Part shown: piece after piece, positions 16,146-24,603 of the stretch
How positions within the stretch are numbered: position 1 is the stretch's first letter
Layout of the letters: every line of letters starts with the position of its first letter
Assembly: GCA_040876735.1 (NCBI GenBank)
Contig: JBBDPC010000033.1
Location: 62,001-126,000, forward strand
From: Natronomicrosphaera sp040876735
GTDB lineage: Bacteria > Planctomycetota > Phycisphaerae > Phycisphaerales > Phycisphaeraceae
DNA: 64,000 nt
Reading direction: 5' to 3'
The notes under the pieces: model-generated
What the model was told of the DNA's origin: nothing
Databases searched by the model: none
What the model saw: only the letters and a program-made list of their open reading frames with translations
Position numbers and translations under genes: made by a program

Positions 16146-17130
16146 GGCAGAGGTAGACCAGCAGGCCGGTGGACGACCAGATCATCTGCTTGAACCGCAC
16201 GAGCAGGCTTGCCGCCAGCCCCAGCGTGCCCGCGCCGGGGAAGTCGCTCAGCAGCTCGAAGCCAACCACAAACGCCCACTCACGCACGCCCAGCCCGTTG
16301 AACGAAATCGGCAGCAGCGTCACCACCAGCGCCACCGGCGTGACCGCCGCCACGACAGACCAGGGCACGGGCTGGCCCAACGCACGGCAAGCGAGGTAGA
16401 CGGTGACGAACGTGCTCAGGTGAAACGCCAGCGCCAGCAGCAGGCTCGCCGCCAGCGGGCCGGGATGGTGGCGATACTCCCACAACGACTGTTGCATGCG
16501 CTGCAGCTTGGCGACCGCCTGGCGCGCCAGCCGCACCGGCCGGCAGCAACGTTCGAGCAGCCGAAGCAGGCGGGGATCGAACACCGCGAGCACCACCGCC
16601 CCATACAGCACCAGCCCGGCAAGCACGAGCGTCACCAGCGGCACGCTCTGTCGCAGCGGCGCGGCGAGCCCGATCGCGGCCATGCCCAGCGTGATCAGCA
16701 CGGTCAGCCCGGTGAAGCGCTCCACGAGCACCGAGCGGAACGCGTCGTGCGGCGAGCCGATCCGCCGGCCCAGCAGCATGACGCGCACCACGTCGCCGCC
16801 GACCGACGACGGCAACAGGTTGTTGTAGAACTGGCTGAGCACGTAGAGCAGAAAGAGCGTGAGAAACCGCACCCGGTGGCCAATCGTGCTCAGCAGCAGT
16901 TGCCACTTCCAGACCGAGAGGCCGACGCTGACGGGGGTGATCAGCACGAAGAGCACCAGCCAGGCGACGTCGACCTGCCCCAGCAAGGCGAGCAACTCGC
17001 CCCAGTCGGCGCGGCCGAGCACCCAGGCGAGCAGGCCGAGGCCGATGACGATGCGCACCAGTTGCCCGAGCCGGGAGCCGCGCGGCGGAGGCTCGGCCTG
17101 TCTCGGGGAGGTTGTGTCGTTGATGGTCAT
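16021..17130 (-). CDS. Lysylphosphatidylglycerol-synthase/UPF0104-type membrane protein
   Basis: The protein is 369 aa with about eight membrane helices, e.g. 'LVRIVIGLGLLAWVL', 'VAWLVLFVLITPVSVGLSVW' and 'VVAAVTPVALVVTLLP'. Conserved family marks are 'YNNLLPSSVGGDVVRV' and 'PISFNGLGVREWAFV' (the N-G-x-G-x-R-E loop). This family (DUF2156-lacking half of MprF, AglD-like) flips or handles polyprenyl/phospholipid-linked compounds; the exact role is often unknown. The last 40 residues (PTPTPTPPATG..., then Arg/Pro-rich) lie in the region overlapping the convergent hydrolase and look non-conserved, so the functional protein ends near residue 330. Confidence 0.85.
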   Translation of the reverse strand: MTINDTTSPRQAEPPPRGSRLGQLVRIVIGLGLLAWVLGRADWGELLALLGQVDVAWLVLFVLITPVSVGLSVWKWQLLLSTIGHRVRFLTLFLLYVLSQFYNNLLPSSVGGDVVRVMLLGRRIGSPHDAFRSVLVERFTGLTVLITLGMAAIGLAAPLRQSVPLVTLVLAGLVLYGAVVLAVFDPRLLRLLERCCRPVRLARQAVAKLQRMQQSLWEYRHHPGPLAASLLLALAFHLSTFVTVYLACRALGQPVPWSVVAAVTPVALVVTLLPISFNGLGVREWAFVVGFELLSDFPGAGTLGLAASLLVRFKQMIWSSTGLLVYLCLNPTPTPTPPATGRTETGPPSRRRARPVPDDTPPGQAAARY

Positions 17131-17162
17131 GGGGGGGGGCAGGACAGATGCAGCTCATTCAT

Positions 17163-17286
17163 ACTCCCCTCCCTCCGGGGGGGGTTGGGGGAGGGTGCCG
17201 CCGGATGCCTTGCGTTACCGGCGCAAACGCAGATTCAACGTGGTCGGTGATCCCCTCCCCCGGCCCCTTCCAAAGGGAGGGGAGTC
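17163..17286. repeat. Dispersed palindromic repeat, copy 1
   Basis: About 124 bases bounded by complementary ends (ACTCCCCTCCC... and ...AAAGGGAGGGGAGT). A second copy at 24464-24594 is clearly related over its whole length: the ends, GGGGGAGGGTG, 'CGGCGCA', 'AGATTCA' and 'CGGTGATCCCCTCCCCC' are shared. It looks like a MITE- or REP-like non-coding element that sits in the gaps between genes, here just beyond the 3' end of the PEP-CTERM gene. Confidence 0.75.
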
Positions 17287-17294
17287 TAGGGATC

Positions 17295-18536
17295 TCAGCG
17301 CCGCCGGCGAACCAGCAGCAGGCCGGCGGCGCCGATGAGCATCGGCACGATGCTTGCGGGCGTGGGGATGGCCTGGGCGAACAGCCATTCCGCCATGAGC
17401 GTCTCTTCGCCCAGGGCCATGGCGTCGTTGACCGCCCAGGAATGTTCGGGGTGATCGCCGCCGAGGAAGTCGTCGGGCACATCGCCTTCAAAGGCGGTGA
17501 ACAGGTGCTTGTAGGCAAGCAGTTCGGCGAGGGTTTCATCGATCGGTGCGGTGGCGCTGCCGTCGGCGGTGCGTGTGGCGGGGGTGGTTTGGTAGACGGC
17601 ATGGGGATCGTTGAGGGCGTCGCGGATTGCTTGCAGCGCGTTGAGCGTGCCGTCGCCGGGCACGAGCGTGTCGCCGAGGTGCGCCTGGGCCCAGATCGGG
17701 AGGCTCGCCAGTTCAAGGCCACGATCGAGCGGCGCGGCGCCGGAGGAGGTCATCGCCCCGGCGAACTGGAAGGCGTCCCACGCGTCGCCGCCGTTGGCGT
17801 GCTCGGCGGCGAGCCATTGCTCGAGCTCACTGCGGTCACCGGCATCGCTGACGCGGGCGATGGCGTCCCAGACGCCGAAGCCGCCCATCGACTGGCCGAC
17901 GATGTAGACGCGATCGGGGTCGATGCGTGTGGCGAAGTCGCTGGCGCCGCCGTTGACGATGCCCGCCGCGGCGGTGAGGGCGAGACGGAGGCTCATGGCG
18001 ACGGTGGTGTCGTCGTTGTCGTAGCCGTCGACGTTGAAGTCTCGTGTGCCTTCGCCGACCTCGACCCAGCGGTGGTTGGTGACGCGGACCTGCGGGGCCA
18101 TGACGAACGCGCCCCCGCCGGGCGCGGCCGCCTGCACGTCGGGCCGGTTCCAGTAGGTGAGCGGGGCGTTGTCGAGATGCCTGGCCTGCTCGCCGCGTGA
18201 GCCGGCGCCATGGAGGTAGATCACCAGCGGATGGCGTTGCCCGTCGTCGTCGGCGGGGTCGTAGCCGGCGGGCGGGGCGAGCCAGAACTCCTGGGGTTGC
18301 AGCTCCTGGATTTCGGGCCGGGGGTTGCCGAAGTTCGTGACCCATTTGGCGCGCAGGGCAGCCTGGCCGTCGAGGTCGTGCGTGGCGAGGTCGCCGTAGT
18401 ACCAGGTGGCGGTGGTCTGGTCATCGATGTCCACCGTGCGGGTGTTGCCGGTGTCGATGGTGAGCGTGGCGGCGCAGGCGAGCGACGGCAGGAGCGCGGC
18501 CGTGGCGATGGCGTGATGGAGTGCGAAGCGGATCAT
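17295..18536 (-). CDS. Secreted PEP-CTERM alpha/beta hydrolase (esterase-like)
   Basis: The protein is 413 aa from ATG 18536, preceded by GGGAGAATC. Signal peptide: 'MIRFALHHAIATAALLPS' then 'LACAA'. The hydrolase core has 'PLVIYLHGAGSRGEQ' and the nucleophile elbow 'YIVGQSMGGFGVWDAI' (Ser in G-Q-S-M-G), as in PHB-depolymerase/feruloyl-esterase-like enzymes. The C-terminus is a PEP-CTERM tail: 'IPTPAS', a hydrophobic helix 'IVPMLIGAAGLLLV' and RRRR. Such tails are cut by an exosortase and the proteins end up in extracellular polymer. No exosortase gene is in this window. It probably acts on an ester outside the cell; the substrate is unknown. Confidence 0.88.
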   Translation of the reverse strand: MIRFALHHAIATAALLPSLACAATLTIDTGNTRTVDIDDQTTATWYYGDLATHDLDGQAALRAKWVTNFGNPRPEIQELQPQEFWLAPPAGYDPADDDGQRHPLVIYLHGAGSRGEQARHLDNAPLTYWNRPDVQAAAPGGGAFVMAPQVRVTNHRWVEVGEGTRDFNVDGYDNDDTTVAMSLRLALTAAAGIVNGGASDFATRIDPDRVYIVGQSMGGFGVWDAIARVSDAGDRSELEQWLAAEHANGGDAWDAFQFAGAMTSSGAAPLDRGLELASLPIWAQAHLGDTLVPGDGTLNALQAIRDALNDPHAVYQTTPATRTADGSATAPIDETLAELLAYKHLFTAFEGDVPDDFLGGDHPEHSWAVNDAMALGEETLMAEWLFAQAIPTPASIVPMLIGAAGLLLVRRRR

Positions 18537-18878
18537 GGTGATTCTCCCGAGAAAAGCGAGAGGCGAATCTCCCCTCAAGGTGTCTCATGAACGAGCATGG
18601 ATGGCGACGAACAGAAAAACGGGAAACAGGCAGCAATGCCGCATAGGGCGCCGCGCTGCTGCGACGGACGTTCGGGACGAACGAGGGCGGCAGGCAGGGC
18701 GGTCAATTGGTTGGTTTTCGACGAAAACATATTCCAGGTTCGACGCTGTTCATCGCGCCGCTTCCGCTGGTCCTCTGGCGCCAGCAAACCTTGGCCGTGG
18801 TTGGCTCGCTCCGCCGCAAGCGGCTTGTTTGGAATTCGTGTGCATCCGTGGTTGTCATTCCCTGCCCGACTGCACGGC
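18537..18878. other. Intergenic region, 342 bases
   Basis: No gene was recognised. It separates the hydrolase start from the end of the acetyltransferase gene and probably holds the hydrolase promoter. A degenerate stretch near 18828-18870 (GGAATTCGTGTGCATCCGTGG) resembles relic intergenic repeats seen in related genomes, but there is no second copy in this window. Confidence 0.4.
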
Positions 18879-19727
18879 CTATTCGTCGGCAGACGGATCA
18901 ACGGCGCTGGCATTGTCCTCCGGCGGCAGGCGATGTCGGATGAGTTTCGCGGGGACGCCGCCGACGATGGCGAAAGCAGGGACGTCGTGGTTGACGACGG
19001 CCCCGGCGGCGACGATGGCATCACGGCCGATGCGGACGCCGTCGAGCACGGTGGCCGCCGCGCCGATCCAGCAATGCGGTTCGATATGCAGGCCGCCTTT
19101 CTGGAGGTAGGGTTGATCGCAGATGGGGATGTCGGTGCGGCTGAAGCTGTGGTTGCCCCCGGCGATGAAGTAGCTGTGGCCGGCGACGAGCACCTTGTCG
19201 CCGAGGGTGAGGCGGGTTTCGGCGATGAAGGTGCAGTTGCCGGAGATGTTGACGTTGGCGCCGACGTGGATCTCGCCGCCCTTGCAACTGAGCACGGTGT
19301 TGCGGCCGATGAAAGTGTCGTCGCCGATGGTGATGGCCTGGTCGTGCGTGCCCTTGGCGTCGAGGACGCAGTGGTCGTCGATGACCACGCGGTCGCCGAG
19401 GCGGATGCGGTGGGGGTGGCGGAGGGTGACGCCCCGGCCGATGACGACGCCGCGGCCGACGTGGGCGAACAGGCTGCGGTAGAGCTTCTGCCGCAGCAGC
19501 AGGCCCGCCGCGCCGGGCAGCGTGCCGAGCAGGCCGGTGAGCAGTTCGTAGCGGGCCAGCCGCCAGCCGCTGCGCGGGCCGTCGCCGACGGTCAGGGCGA
19601 TGTACTTCTGCATGGGCGTCGCGTCGCGGTCGTGCAGGACGCGGCGCAGCTCCGTGTCGACCGCGTCGGCGTGCGAGTCGGGGGCGTGGTCTGGTTCGGC
19701 CGGGTGGGAGGTGGCGTGTCGGGGCAT
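18879..19727 (-). CDS. Hexapeptide-repeat acyltransferase
   Basis: The protein is 282 aa. From about residue 90 onward it has the left-handed beta-helix hexapeptide pattern ('VVIGRGVTLRHPHRIRLGDR', 'ITIGDDTFIGRNTVL', 'IHVGANVNISGN'), with the trimeric acyltransferase active-site segment around 'AGGNHSF' (His) and the end 'PHCWIGAAATVLDGVRIGRD...GAVVNHDVPAFAIVGGVPAKLI'. This family moves acetyl or similar groups from CoA to sugar hydroxyls or amines. The N-terminal 85 residues are helical and may bind a partner. In this context it probably O-acetylates the polymer or a precursor. Confidence 0.9.
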   Translation of the reverse strand: MPRHATSHPAEPDHAPDSHADAVDTELRRVLHDRDATPMQKYIALTVGDGPRSGWRLARYELLTGLLGTLPGAAGLLLRQKLYRSLFAHVGRGVVIGRGVTLRHPHRIRLGDRVVIDDHCVLDAKGTHDQAITIGDDTFIGRNTVLSCKGGEIHVGANVNISGNCTFIAETRLTLGDKVLVAGHSYFIAGGNHSFSRTDIPICDQPYLQKGGLHIEPHCWIGAAATVLDGVRIGRDAIVAAGAVVNHDVPAFAIVGGVPAKLIRHRLPPEDNASAVDPSADE

Positions 19728-19857
19728 GGTCGTTTCTCAGTGTGAGGCCCGGCAGGGACTGAGGATGCCTCCGCATAGATAGCCGGTGGCTCAATAGCCC
19801 CACGCGCCCCCGGAAGGCGTGGGGCTATTGGACAACCGGCCATTTCTTGAACAGAGG

Positions 19858-20964
19858 CTAAACACGTTCGGAAGACTGAGGGGCAGCCGTCGATGACGGT
19901 TGTGCGACAGTGCGCCGCGTGTGGCCGAGGTGGCCCTGCTCGAAATACCACTGCGCGGTGCGGGCGAGGCCGTCGGCGAGGTCGACGCGGGGGACGTAGC
20001 CGAGTTCGCGCTGGGCCTTGTCGATGCAGAAGCCGCGATCCTTGATGAAGAAATCGAGACGGCGTGGATGCAGCGGCGGCTCGACGCCCAGCGGTCGGCA
20101 GAGGGCCTGGCAGGCGGTGGCGGCGAGCTTGAGCGGGCCGATCGGCAGCCGGCCTTTGGGGCATGGCCGGCCGACGACGTCGCCGACGCGCTCGGTCAAC
20201 TCGCGGATGGTCGTGTAGCGTGGGCCGGCGAGGATGTAGGTCTGGCCCAGCGCGGCGGGGTGTTCGCCGCAGAGGATGATGCCGTCGACCAGGTCGTCGA
20301 TGTAGGTCAGGTGGTAGACGACATCGCCGCGGCCGAACATGCGGAACCGGCCGGTGTGGATCATTTTGAAGAGCTTGAGGAACCGCAGGTCGCCCGGGCC
20401 GTAGATGCCGACGGGCCGGAAGATCGTGCCGGGCAGGCCGGCGTCGAACGCTTCACGGGCGAGCTGTTCACCTTCGAGCTTGGTCTGCTGATAGATGTCG
20501 CCGGGGGCGAAGGGGGCGGCTTCGTCGGCGGGCAGTTGGGTGATGTCGCCATGGACGCCGACGGTGGAGCAGTGGACGGTGCGGGTGATGCCCTGCTCGC
20601 GGGCGGCGTCGAGGACGTGGCGGGTGCCGTTGACGTTGACGTCATGGTAGACGCGGTTGGGGTGTTTGGCGGAGCGGTAGAGGGCGGCGATGTGGTAGAG
20701 GTGGGTGCACCCCTCGGCGGCGCGGCGGACGGGGTCGGGCTGGGTGAGGTCGCCTTCGATCAACTCGATGCCGTGGCGGGCGAGCGGCGCGGCGCGCTGG
20801 GCGTCGCGCACCAAGGCACGCACCTGCCAGCCGCGGCGGGCGAGCGTGCGGGCGAGGTGGCCGCCGGTGAAGCCGGTGGCGCCGGTGACCAAGGCGATGC
20901 GCCGGCCGTCGTCATGGGGCGAGTCGTGTGGCGGGCGTTGCGGCTCGCTTGCATGGATGGCCAT
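19858..20964 (-). CDS. NAD(P)-dependent epimerase/dehydratase-family protein
   Basis: The protein is 368 aa of the extended short-chain dehydrogenase type. The Rossmann motif is 'ALVTGATGFTGGHLARTL' (T-G-x-T-G-F-x-G) at about 24-41. The catalytic pair is Y-x-x-x-K in 'GDIYQQTKLEGEQLA', with Ser-Thr in 'HCSTVGVHGD'. 'FRPVGIYGPGD' is the conserved R-P-x-x-x-Y-G-P-G-D segment. Members of this branch act on nucleotide sugars or on sterol/flavonol-type substrates; 'ADGLARTAQWYFEQGHL' is the usual C-terminal helix. It is followed within 20 bases by the end of the FAD oxidoreductase, which shares its direction. Confidence 0.88.
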   Translation of the reverse strand: MAIHASEPQRPPHDSPHDDGRRIALVTGATGFTGGHLARTLARRGWQVRALVRDAQRAAPLARHGIELIEGDLTQPDPVRRAAEGCTHLYHIAALYRSAKHPNRVYHDVNVNGTRHVLDAAREQGITRTVHCSTVGVHGDITQLPADEAAPFAPGDIYQQTKLEGEQLAREAFDAGLPGTIFRPVGIYGPGDLRFLKLFKMIHTGRFRMFGRGDVVYHLTYIDDLVDGIILCGEHPAALGQTYILAGPRYTTIRELTERVGDVVGRPCPKGRLPIGPLKLAATACQALCRPLGVEPPLHPRRLDFFIKDRGFCIDKAQRELGYVPRVDLADGLARTAQWYFEQGHLGHTRRTVAQPSSTAAPQSSERV

Positions 20965-20982
20965 TGTGTGCTCCTTCGTCTG

Positions 20983-22476
20983 TCAGCGGGCCGGATGGGA
21001 GTGGCGATGGGCAAGGGCACCCCCCGCCTCGTCGAGCAGGCTGGCGACCCGCCCGGCCACCGCGTCCGCTTGCGATTCATCGCAGGCCCAGTCGGTGCGC
21101 CGAAGCAGCAGATCCTCCAGCTTCACCACCGCTTCCTCACGCACGATACGCGCCACCTCCGCACGGGTGAACGACGCCTCGCCCCGGAACAGGCTCTCCG
21201 GGCTGGTCAGGTCCAGGCATGGGTGCATCACCGGCCGTCCGCTGCCCGGCTGATACTCCGGCAACCCGCCACGCATCGCCCATACCAGCCGCAGCGTCCG
21301 CTCCGCCACGTCCCGCGCTGTCGTGAACTTCACCCCGCTCACGCTCACCAGCCCCACCAACCCATCCGCCTCACCATCCTCCCCATGCACCCGGATCACC
21401 GGCCGCGACATCAGCGCCGCCCCACCCTCCTGCAAAGCCGGCAGCAGCCCCGCATACACACGCACCACCTCCGACCGCGCCAGCTCCAACCCCGGCAACG
21501 CCGCGTTCAACGCCGACACAAACCCCTCCACCTGCGCCTCGTCCGGCCCCACACCGCCCACCGCCCCCGACCACGCCGCATGCACCGTCCCCGCCAGCAT
21601 TCGCCCCCGCCACGGCTGCACGAACCACACCGGTGACCCCGCCTCCGGCCCCTGCACCGCCAACGCCGCACGCGACATCGCCGGCCGATCCACCAGCACA
21701 TTGAACGCCAGCGACGGCCGAAACAGCCCCGTCGTCTCATGCTCGATCCCGAACCGCCCCGCCACTTCCCCGACCCACGGCCCGCCGCAGTTCACCACCA
21801 CCTCCGCCTCCACCTCCACCCGCCGACCGCTCACCACATCCGCCCCCACCACGCCCCGCACGCGCCCCGCTTCCATCATCAACTCGCACGCCTCGACATA
21901 GTTCAACGCCCGCCCGCCGCACGCACACGCCCACCGCAACATCTCCATCAACACCCGCTGCGAGTTGACCATCACCGCGTCGTACCACAACGCCCCCCCC
22001 TGCAAGCCCTGCCGATCCACCTGACTGAACCATGTCGCCGTCTCGTCCGCGCTCAGCATCACGCCGTCGGGCAGGTGCAGTCCGGGATCGACGCCGCAGT
22101 TGCGATGTCGCGAGAGGTGGTCGTTCATCCACAACGCCGTCCGCATCGTCGTCGGCCGCTTCAAGCCGCGCCCGTACAACGGCATCAGGCAAGGCAGCGG
22201 TCGCACCAGTTCCGGGAAATGCCAGCAGAACCACCGCCGTTCGCGCACCGACTCGCGAAACCGCGCCACGTCCAGCGTCTGCAAGTACCGCAGCCCGCCA
22301 TGCAAAATGCGCAGCGAGTTCCAGCTCGTCGCCCCCCCGAAATCGTCCCGCTCCAGCAGCACGGCCCGCAACCCCCGCCGCGCCGCCTCCAGCAACGTCG
22401 CGATGCCATACACCCCCCCGCCGACGATCGCCACGTCGTACCGGCCCTCCGCTTTCTCCACATCCCGCTCAATCAT
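20983..22476 (-). CDS. FAD-dependent glycerol-3-phosphate dehydrogenase-like oxidoreductase
   Basis: The protein is 497 aa from ATG 22476 with GGGGGAG 9 bases before it (a GTG 9 bases further up is the alternative). The N-terminus 'YDVAIVGGGVYGIATLLEAARRG' is the FAD-binding Rossmann strand. 'TSWNSLRILHGGLRYLQ' is the GlpD signature (T-S-x-x-S-x-x-x-x-H-G-G-L-R-Y), with Asn in place of the usual Ser-Lys. The C-terminal 'FTRAEVARIVREEAVVKLEDLLLRRTDWA' is the GlpD cap domain. Known GlpD enzymes oxidise glycerol-3-phosphate and feed quinones. In a polysaccharide locus it may instead oxidise a related polyol phosphate. Confidence 0.85.
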   Translation of the reverse strand: MIERDVEKAEGRYDVAIVGGGVYGIATLLEAARRGLRAVLLERDDFGGATSWNSLRILHGGLRYLQTLDVARFRESVRERRWFCWHFPELVRPLPCLMPLYGRGLKRPTTMRTALWMNDHLSRHRNCGVDPGLHLPDGVMLSADETATWFSQVDRQGLQGGALWYDAVMVNSQRVLMEMLRWACACGGRALNYVEACELMMEAGRVRGVVGADVVSGRRVEVEAEVVVNCGGPWVGEVAGRFGIEHETTGLFRPSLAFNVLVDRPAMSRAALAVQGPEAGSPVWFVQPWRGRMLAGTVHAAWSGAVGGVGPDEAQVEGFVSALNAALPGLELARSEVVRVYAGLLPALQEGGAALMSRPVIRVHGEDGEADGLVGLVSVSGVKFTTARDVAERTLRLVWAMRGGLPEYQPGSGRPVMHPCLDLTSPESLFRGEASFTRAEVARIVREEAVVKLEDLLLRRTDWACDESQADAVAGRVASLLDEAGGALAHRHSHPAR

Positions 22477-22494
22477 GCGCCACACTCCCCCGAA

Positions 22495-22517
22495 GCCCGC
22501 GGATTCAATCCGTGGGT
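22495..22517. repeat. Short palindrome related to the terminator at 57638
   Basis: GCCCGCGGATT C AATCCGTGGGTG forms a 10-bp stem with one mismatch and lies just upstream of the ribosome site of the GlpD-like gene. Its sequence and the preceding CCGAA match the hairpin after the ferritin-like gene (57631-57662), so it belongs to a short dispersed palindrome family. Confidence 0.55.
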
Positions 22518-22558
22518 GTCCTCCAACTCAAAAAAACTCGAAACCCGAAATCCGAAAC

Positions 22559-24442
22559 TCAAACCCCCCACCGCGCCCGCCAATCCTGAAACACCATCAA
22601 CGACCACAACACATGGCTATGGTTCGCCCGGTCCGCCAGGTGCTCCGCCTTCATCCGCCGCACCGTCGCCACGTTGAACAGCCCCTGCTCGCGCAGCCGG
22701 CCGGGCGAGAGCAGTTCCTCCATCAGTGGGCGGAAGTCCGTCTTCAGCCAGTGCTTGATTGGAATGCTGAACCCTTCCTTGGGCCGGTAGATGCAGGCCC
22801 GCGGCACGTGGCGCGCCGCCACGCGTTTCAGCAGCGCCTTCGTCTGCCCGTCCGCGATCTTCAACGCCGCCGGCATGGCGAACGCCAGCTCCACCAGTTC
22901 CTTGTCCAGCAACGGCACGCGGGCCTCCAGCGACGTCGCCATCGACATGCGGTCCATCTTCACCAGGCAGTTGTCCACCAGGTAACTTTTCACGTCCACG
23001 TACAAGGCCCGGTCCAGTTCGTCCGCGCCGTCGGCCTGCTGGTACAGCCGTTCGATGTGCGCCCCCGCCGGCGTGGTCAGCTTCGCCTGCGCCGCGGGCG
23101 TGAACAGTTCGCGCCGCATCGCATCGCCGGCGAACAGCCGCCACCGCGCATGGCCCAGCCCCGTGTCATGCTCGAACCCCTCCACAAACCGCTTGGCCTT
23201 GTTCAGCAAACCCTTCTTCTTCGGGCTCGGCGGCACGGCCCGCAGCGTCGGCTCCAGCACGCCCCGCCGCAGCATGCCGGGAATGCGCTGCCACTGCCGC
23301 GCCTTCGCCTGCGCCAGATACGTCTCGTAGCCGCCGAACAGTTCATCCCCGCCGTCGCCGCTGAGCGCCACCGTCACCCCCCGCCGCGCATGCTTCGACA
23401 CCAGGTACGTCGGAAAAATCGAGAAGTCGCCGATCGGGTCGTCCATGAACTGCATCAGATGATCGAACAGCCCCGCCACGTCCGGCTCAATCGTCGCGTA
23501 ATCGTGATCCACCCCCAGATGCTTCGCCACCCGCTGCGCCCACGGCAACTCGTTGTAGCTCGCATCGTTGAAGCCGATGCTGAACGTCCGCGCCTGCCCG
23601 CCCATCCCCGCCACCACCAGCGAGCTATCCACGCCGCCGGACAAAAATGCGCCCAACGGCACATCGCTGACAAGCTGCCGCCGCACCGCCTCGCCCACCT
23701 TCGCGTCCACCGCCTCTTCCCACTCGGCGGGCGACCGCACCGCGTCGCGGTCGGCCGGCTGCACGGGCACGTCCCAGTAGCGCTGCTGGCGGGCCTCACC
23801 CGTGTCGAGGTCCACATCCAGCAGGCAGCCCGCTTCGAGCTTTCGCACGCTCGTCAGCAGCGTCGCCGGCGCGGGCACGTATTCCCAGGCGAGAAACTGT
23901 CCCAGCGCATCCACGTCCAGCTCGCGCTCGACCAGGCCGGAGGCGAGCAATACCTTCACCTCCGAGCCGAACACCAGGCGGCGACGGTCATGGCTGTAAA
24001 ACAGCGGCTTGATGCCCAGGTGATCGCGGATGAGCACGACGCGCCGCCGGCGCAGGTCGTGCAGCGCGATCGCGAACATGCCGTTGAGCCGGTCCGCCAT
24101 CGCCAGCCCGTGCTCTTCATACAGATGCACCAGCACTTCGGTGTCGGTGTCGGTGGTGAAGCGGTGCCCCTGGGCTTGCAACTCGCGGCGCAGTTCGCGG
24201 TAGTTGTAGATTTCGCCGTTGAAGACCACGCGCACCGAGCCGTCTTCATTGGCGATCGGCTGTCGGCCGCCGGCGAGGTCGATGATCGCCAGCCGGCGCA
24301 TCCCCAGCGCCACGCCGTCGCGCACCTCGGCGCCGATGTCGTCAGGCCCGCGATGGCGCATGGCGTCGCACATGGCATGCAACGGCCCCATCTCCGCCCG
24401 CACGTCCGCCGCAAAAGGCACAATCCCTGCGATCCCGCACAT
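22559..24442 (-). CDS. asnB: Asparagine synthase (glutamine-hydrolysing), polysaccharide-associated
   Basis: The protein is 627 aa. The N-terminal glutaminase domain starts with the catalytic Cys2 ('MCGIAGIV') and has 'RHRGPDD', 'RRLAIIDLAGGRQP' and 'VFNGEIYNYRELR'. The synthetase domain carries the PP-loop 'GAFLSGGVDSSLVVAG' and 'ALSGDGGDELFGGY'. This is a full-length AsnB-type enzyme. Copies inside exopolysaccharide loci are thought to amidate uronic acids or other carboxyl groups of the polymer instead of making free asparagine; that role is inference from context. A dispersed repeat separates it from the next glycosyltransferase gene. Confidence 0.93.
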   Translation of the reverse strand: MCGIAGIVPFAADVRAEMGPLHAMCDAMRHRGPDDIGAEVRDGVALGMRRLAIIDLAGGRQPIANEDGSVRVVFNGEIYNYRELRRELQAQGHRFTTDTDTEVLVHLYEEHGLAMADRLNGMFAIALHDLRRRRVVLIRDHLGIKPLFYSHDRRRLVFGSEVKVLLASGLVERELDVDALGQFLAWEYVPAPATLLTSVRKLEAGCLLDVDLDTGEARQQRYWDVPVQPADRDAVRSPAEWEEAVDAKVGEAVRRQLVSDVPLGAFLSGGVDSSLVVAGMGGQARTFSIGFNDASYNELPWAQRVAKHLGVDHDYATIEPDVAGLFDHLMQFMDDPIGDFSIFPTYLVSKHARRGVTVALSGDGGDELFGGYETYLAQAKARQWQRIPGMLRRGVLEPTLRAVPPSPKKKGLLNKAKRFVEGFEHDTGLGHARWRLFAGDAMRRELFTPAAQAKLTTPAGAHIERLYQQADGADELDRALYVDVKSYLVDNCLVKMDRMSMATSLEARVPLLDKELVELAFAMPAALKIADGQTKALLKRVAARHVPRACIYRPKEGFSIPIKHWLKTDFRPLMEELLSPGRLREQGLFNVATVRRMKAEHLADRANHSHVLWSLMVFQDWRARWGV

Positions 24443-24463
24443 ATCGTTCAGTCTCTTTTCTTC

Positions 24464-24594
24464 ACTCCCCTCCCCATTCCGGGGGCGGGAGGGGCTGGGG
24501 GAGGGTGTCTCGGACGCCTTCCGTCATCGGCGCAGTAGTAGATTCAGAGCAGCCGGTGATCCCCTCCCCCGTCCCCTCCCAAAGGGAGGGGAGT
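24464..24594. repeat. Dispersed palindromic repeat, copy 2
   Basis: Related along its whole length to the element at 17163-17286, with the same complementary ends (ACTCCCCTCCC / GGGAGGGGAGT). It fills most of the 161-base gap upstream of asnB. It encodes nothing evident. Confidence 0.75.
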
Positions 24595-24603
24595 TTGTCT
24601 TCC

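Noticed and set aside
18597..21636. Several long plus-strand frames opposite the acetyltransferase and epimerase genes.
   Set aside because: Low-complexity antisense frames of GC-rich genes.
17163..24594. Possible CRISPR repeats, since two similar ~130-base units occur.
   Set aside because: They are 7 kb apart, palindromic at the ends and without spacers; a dispersed element fits better.
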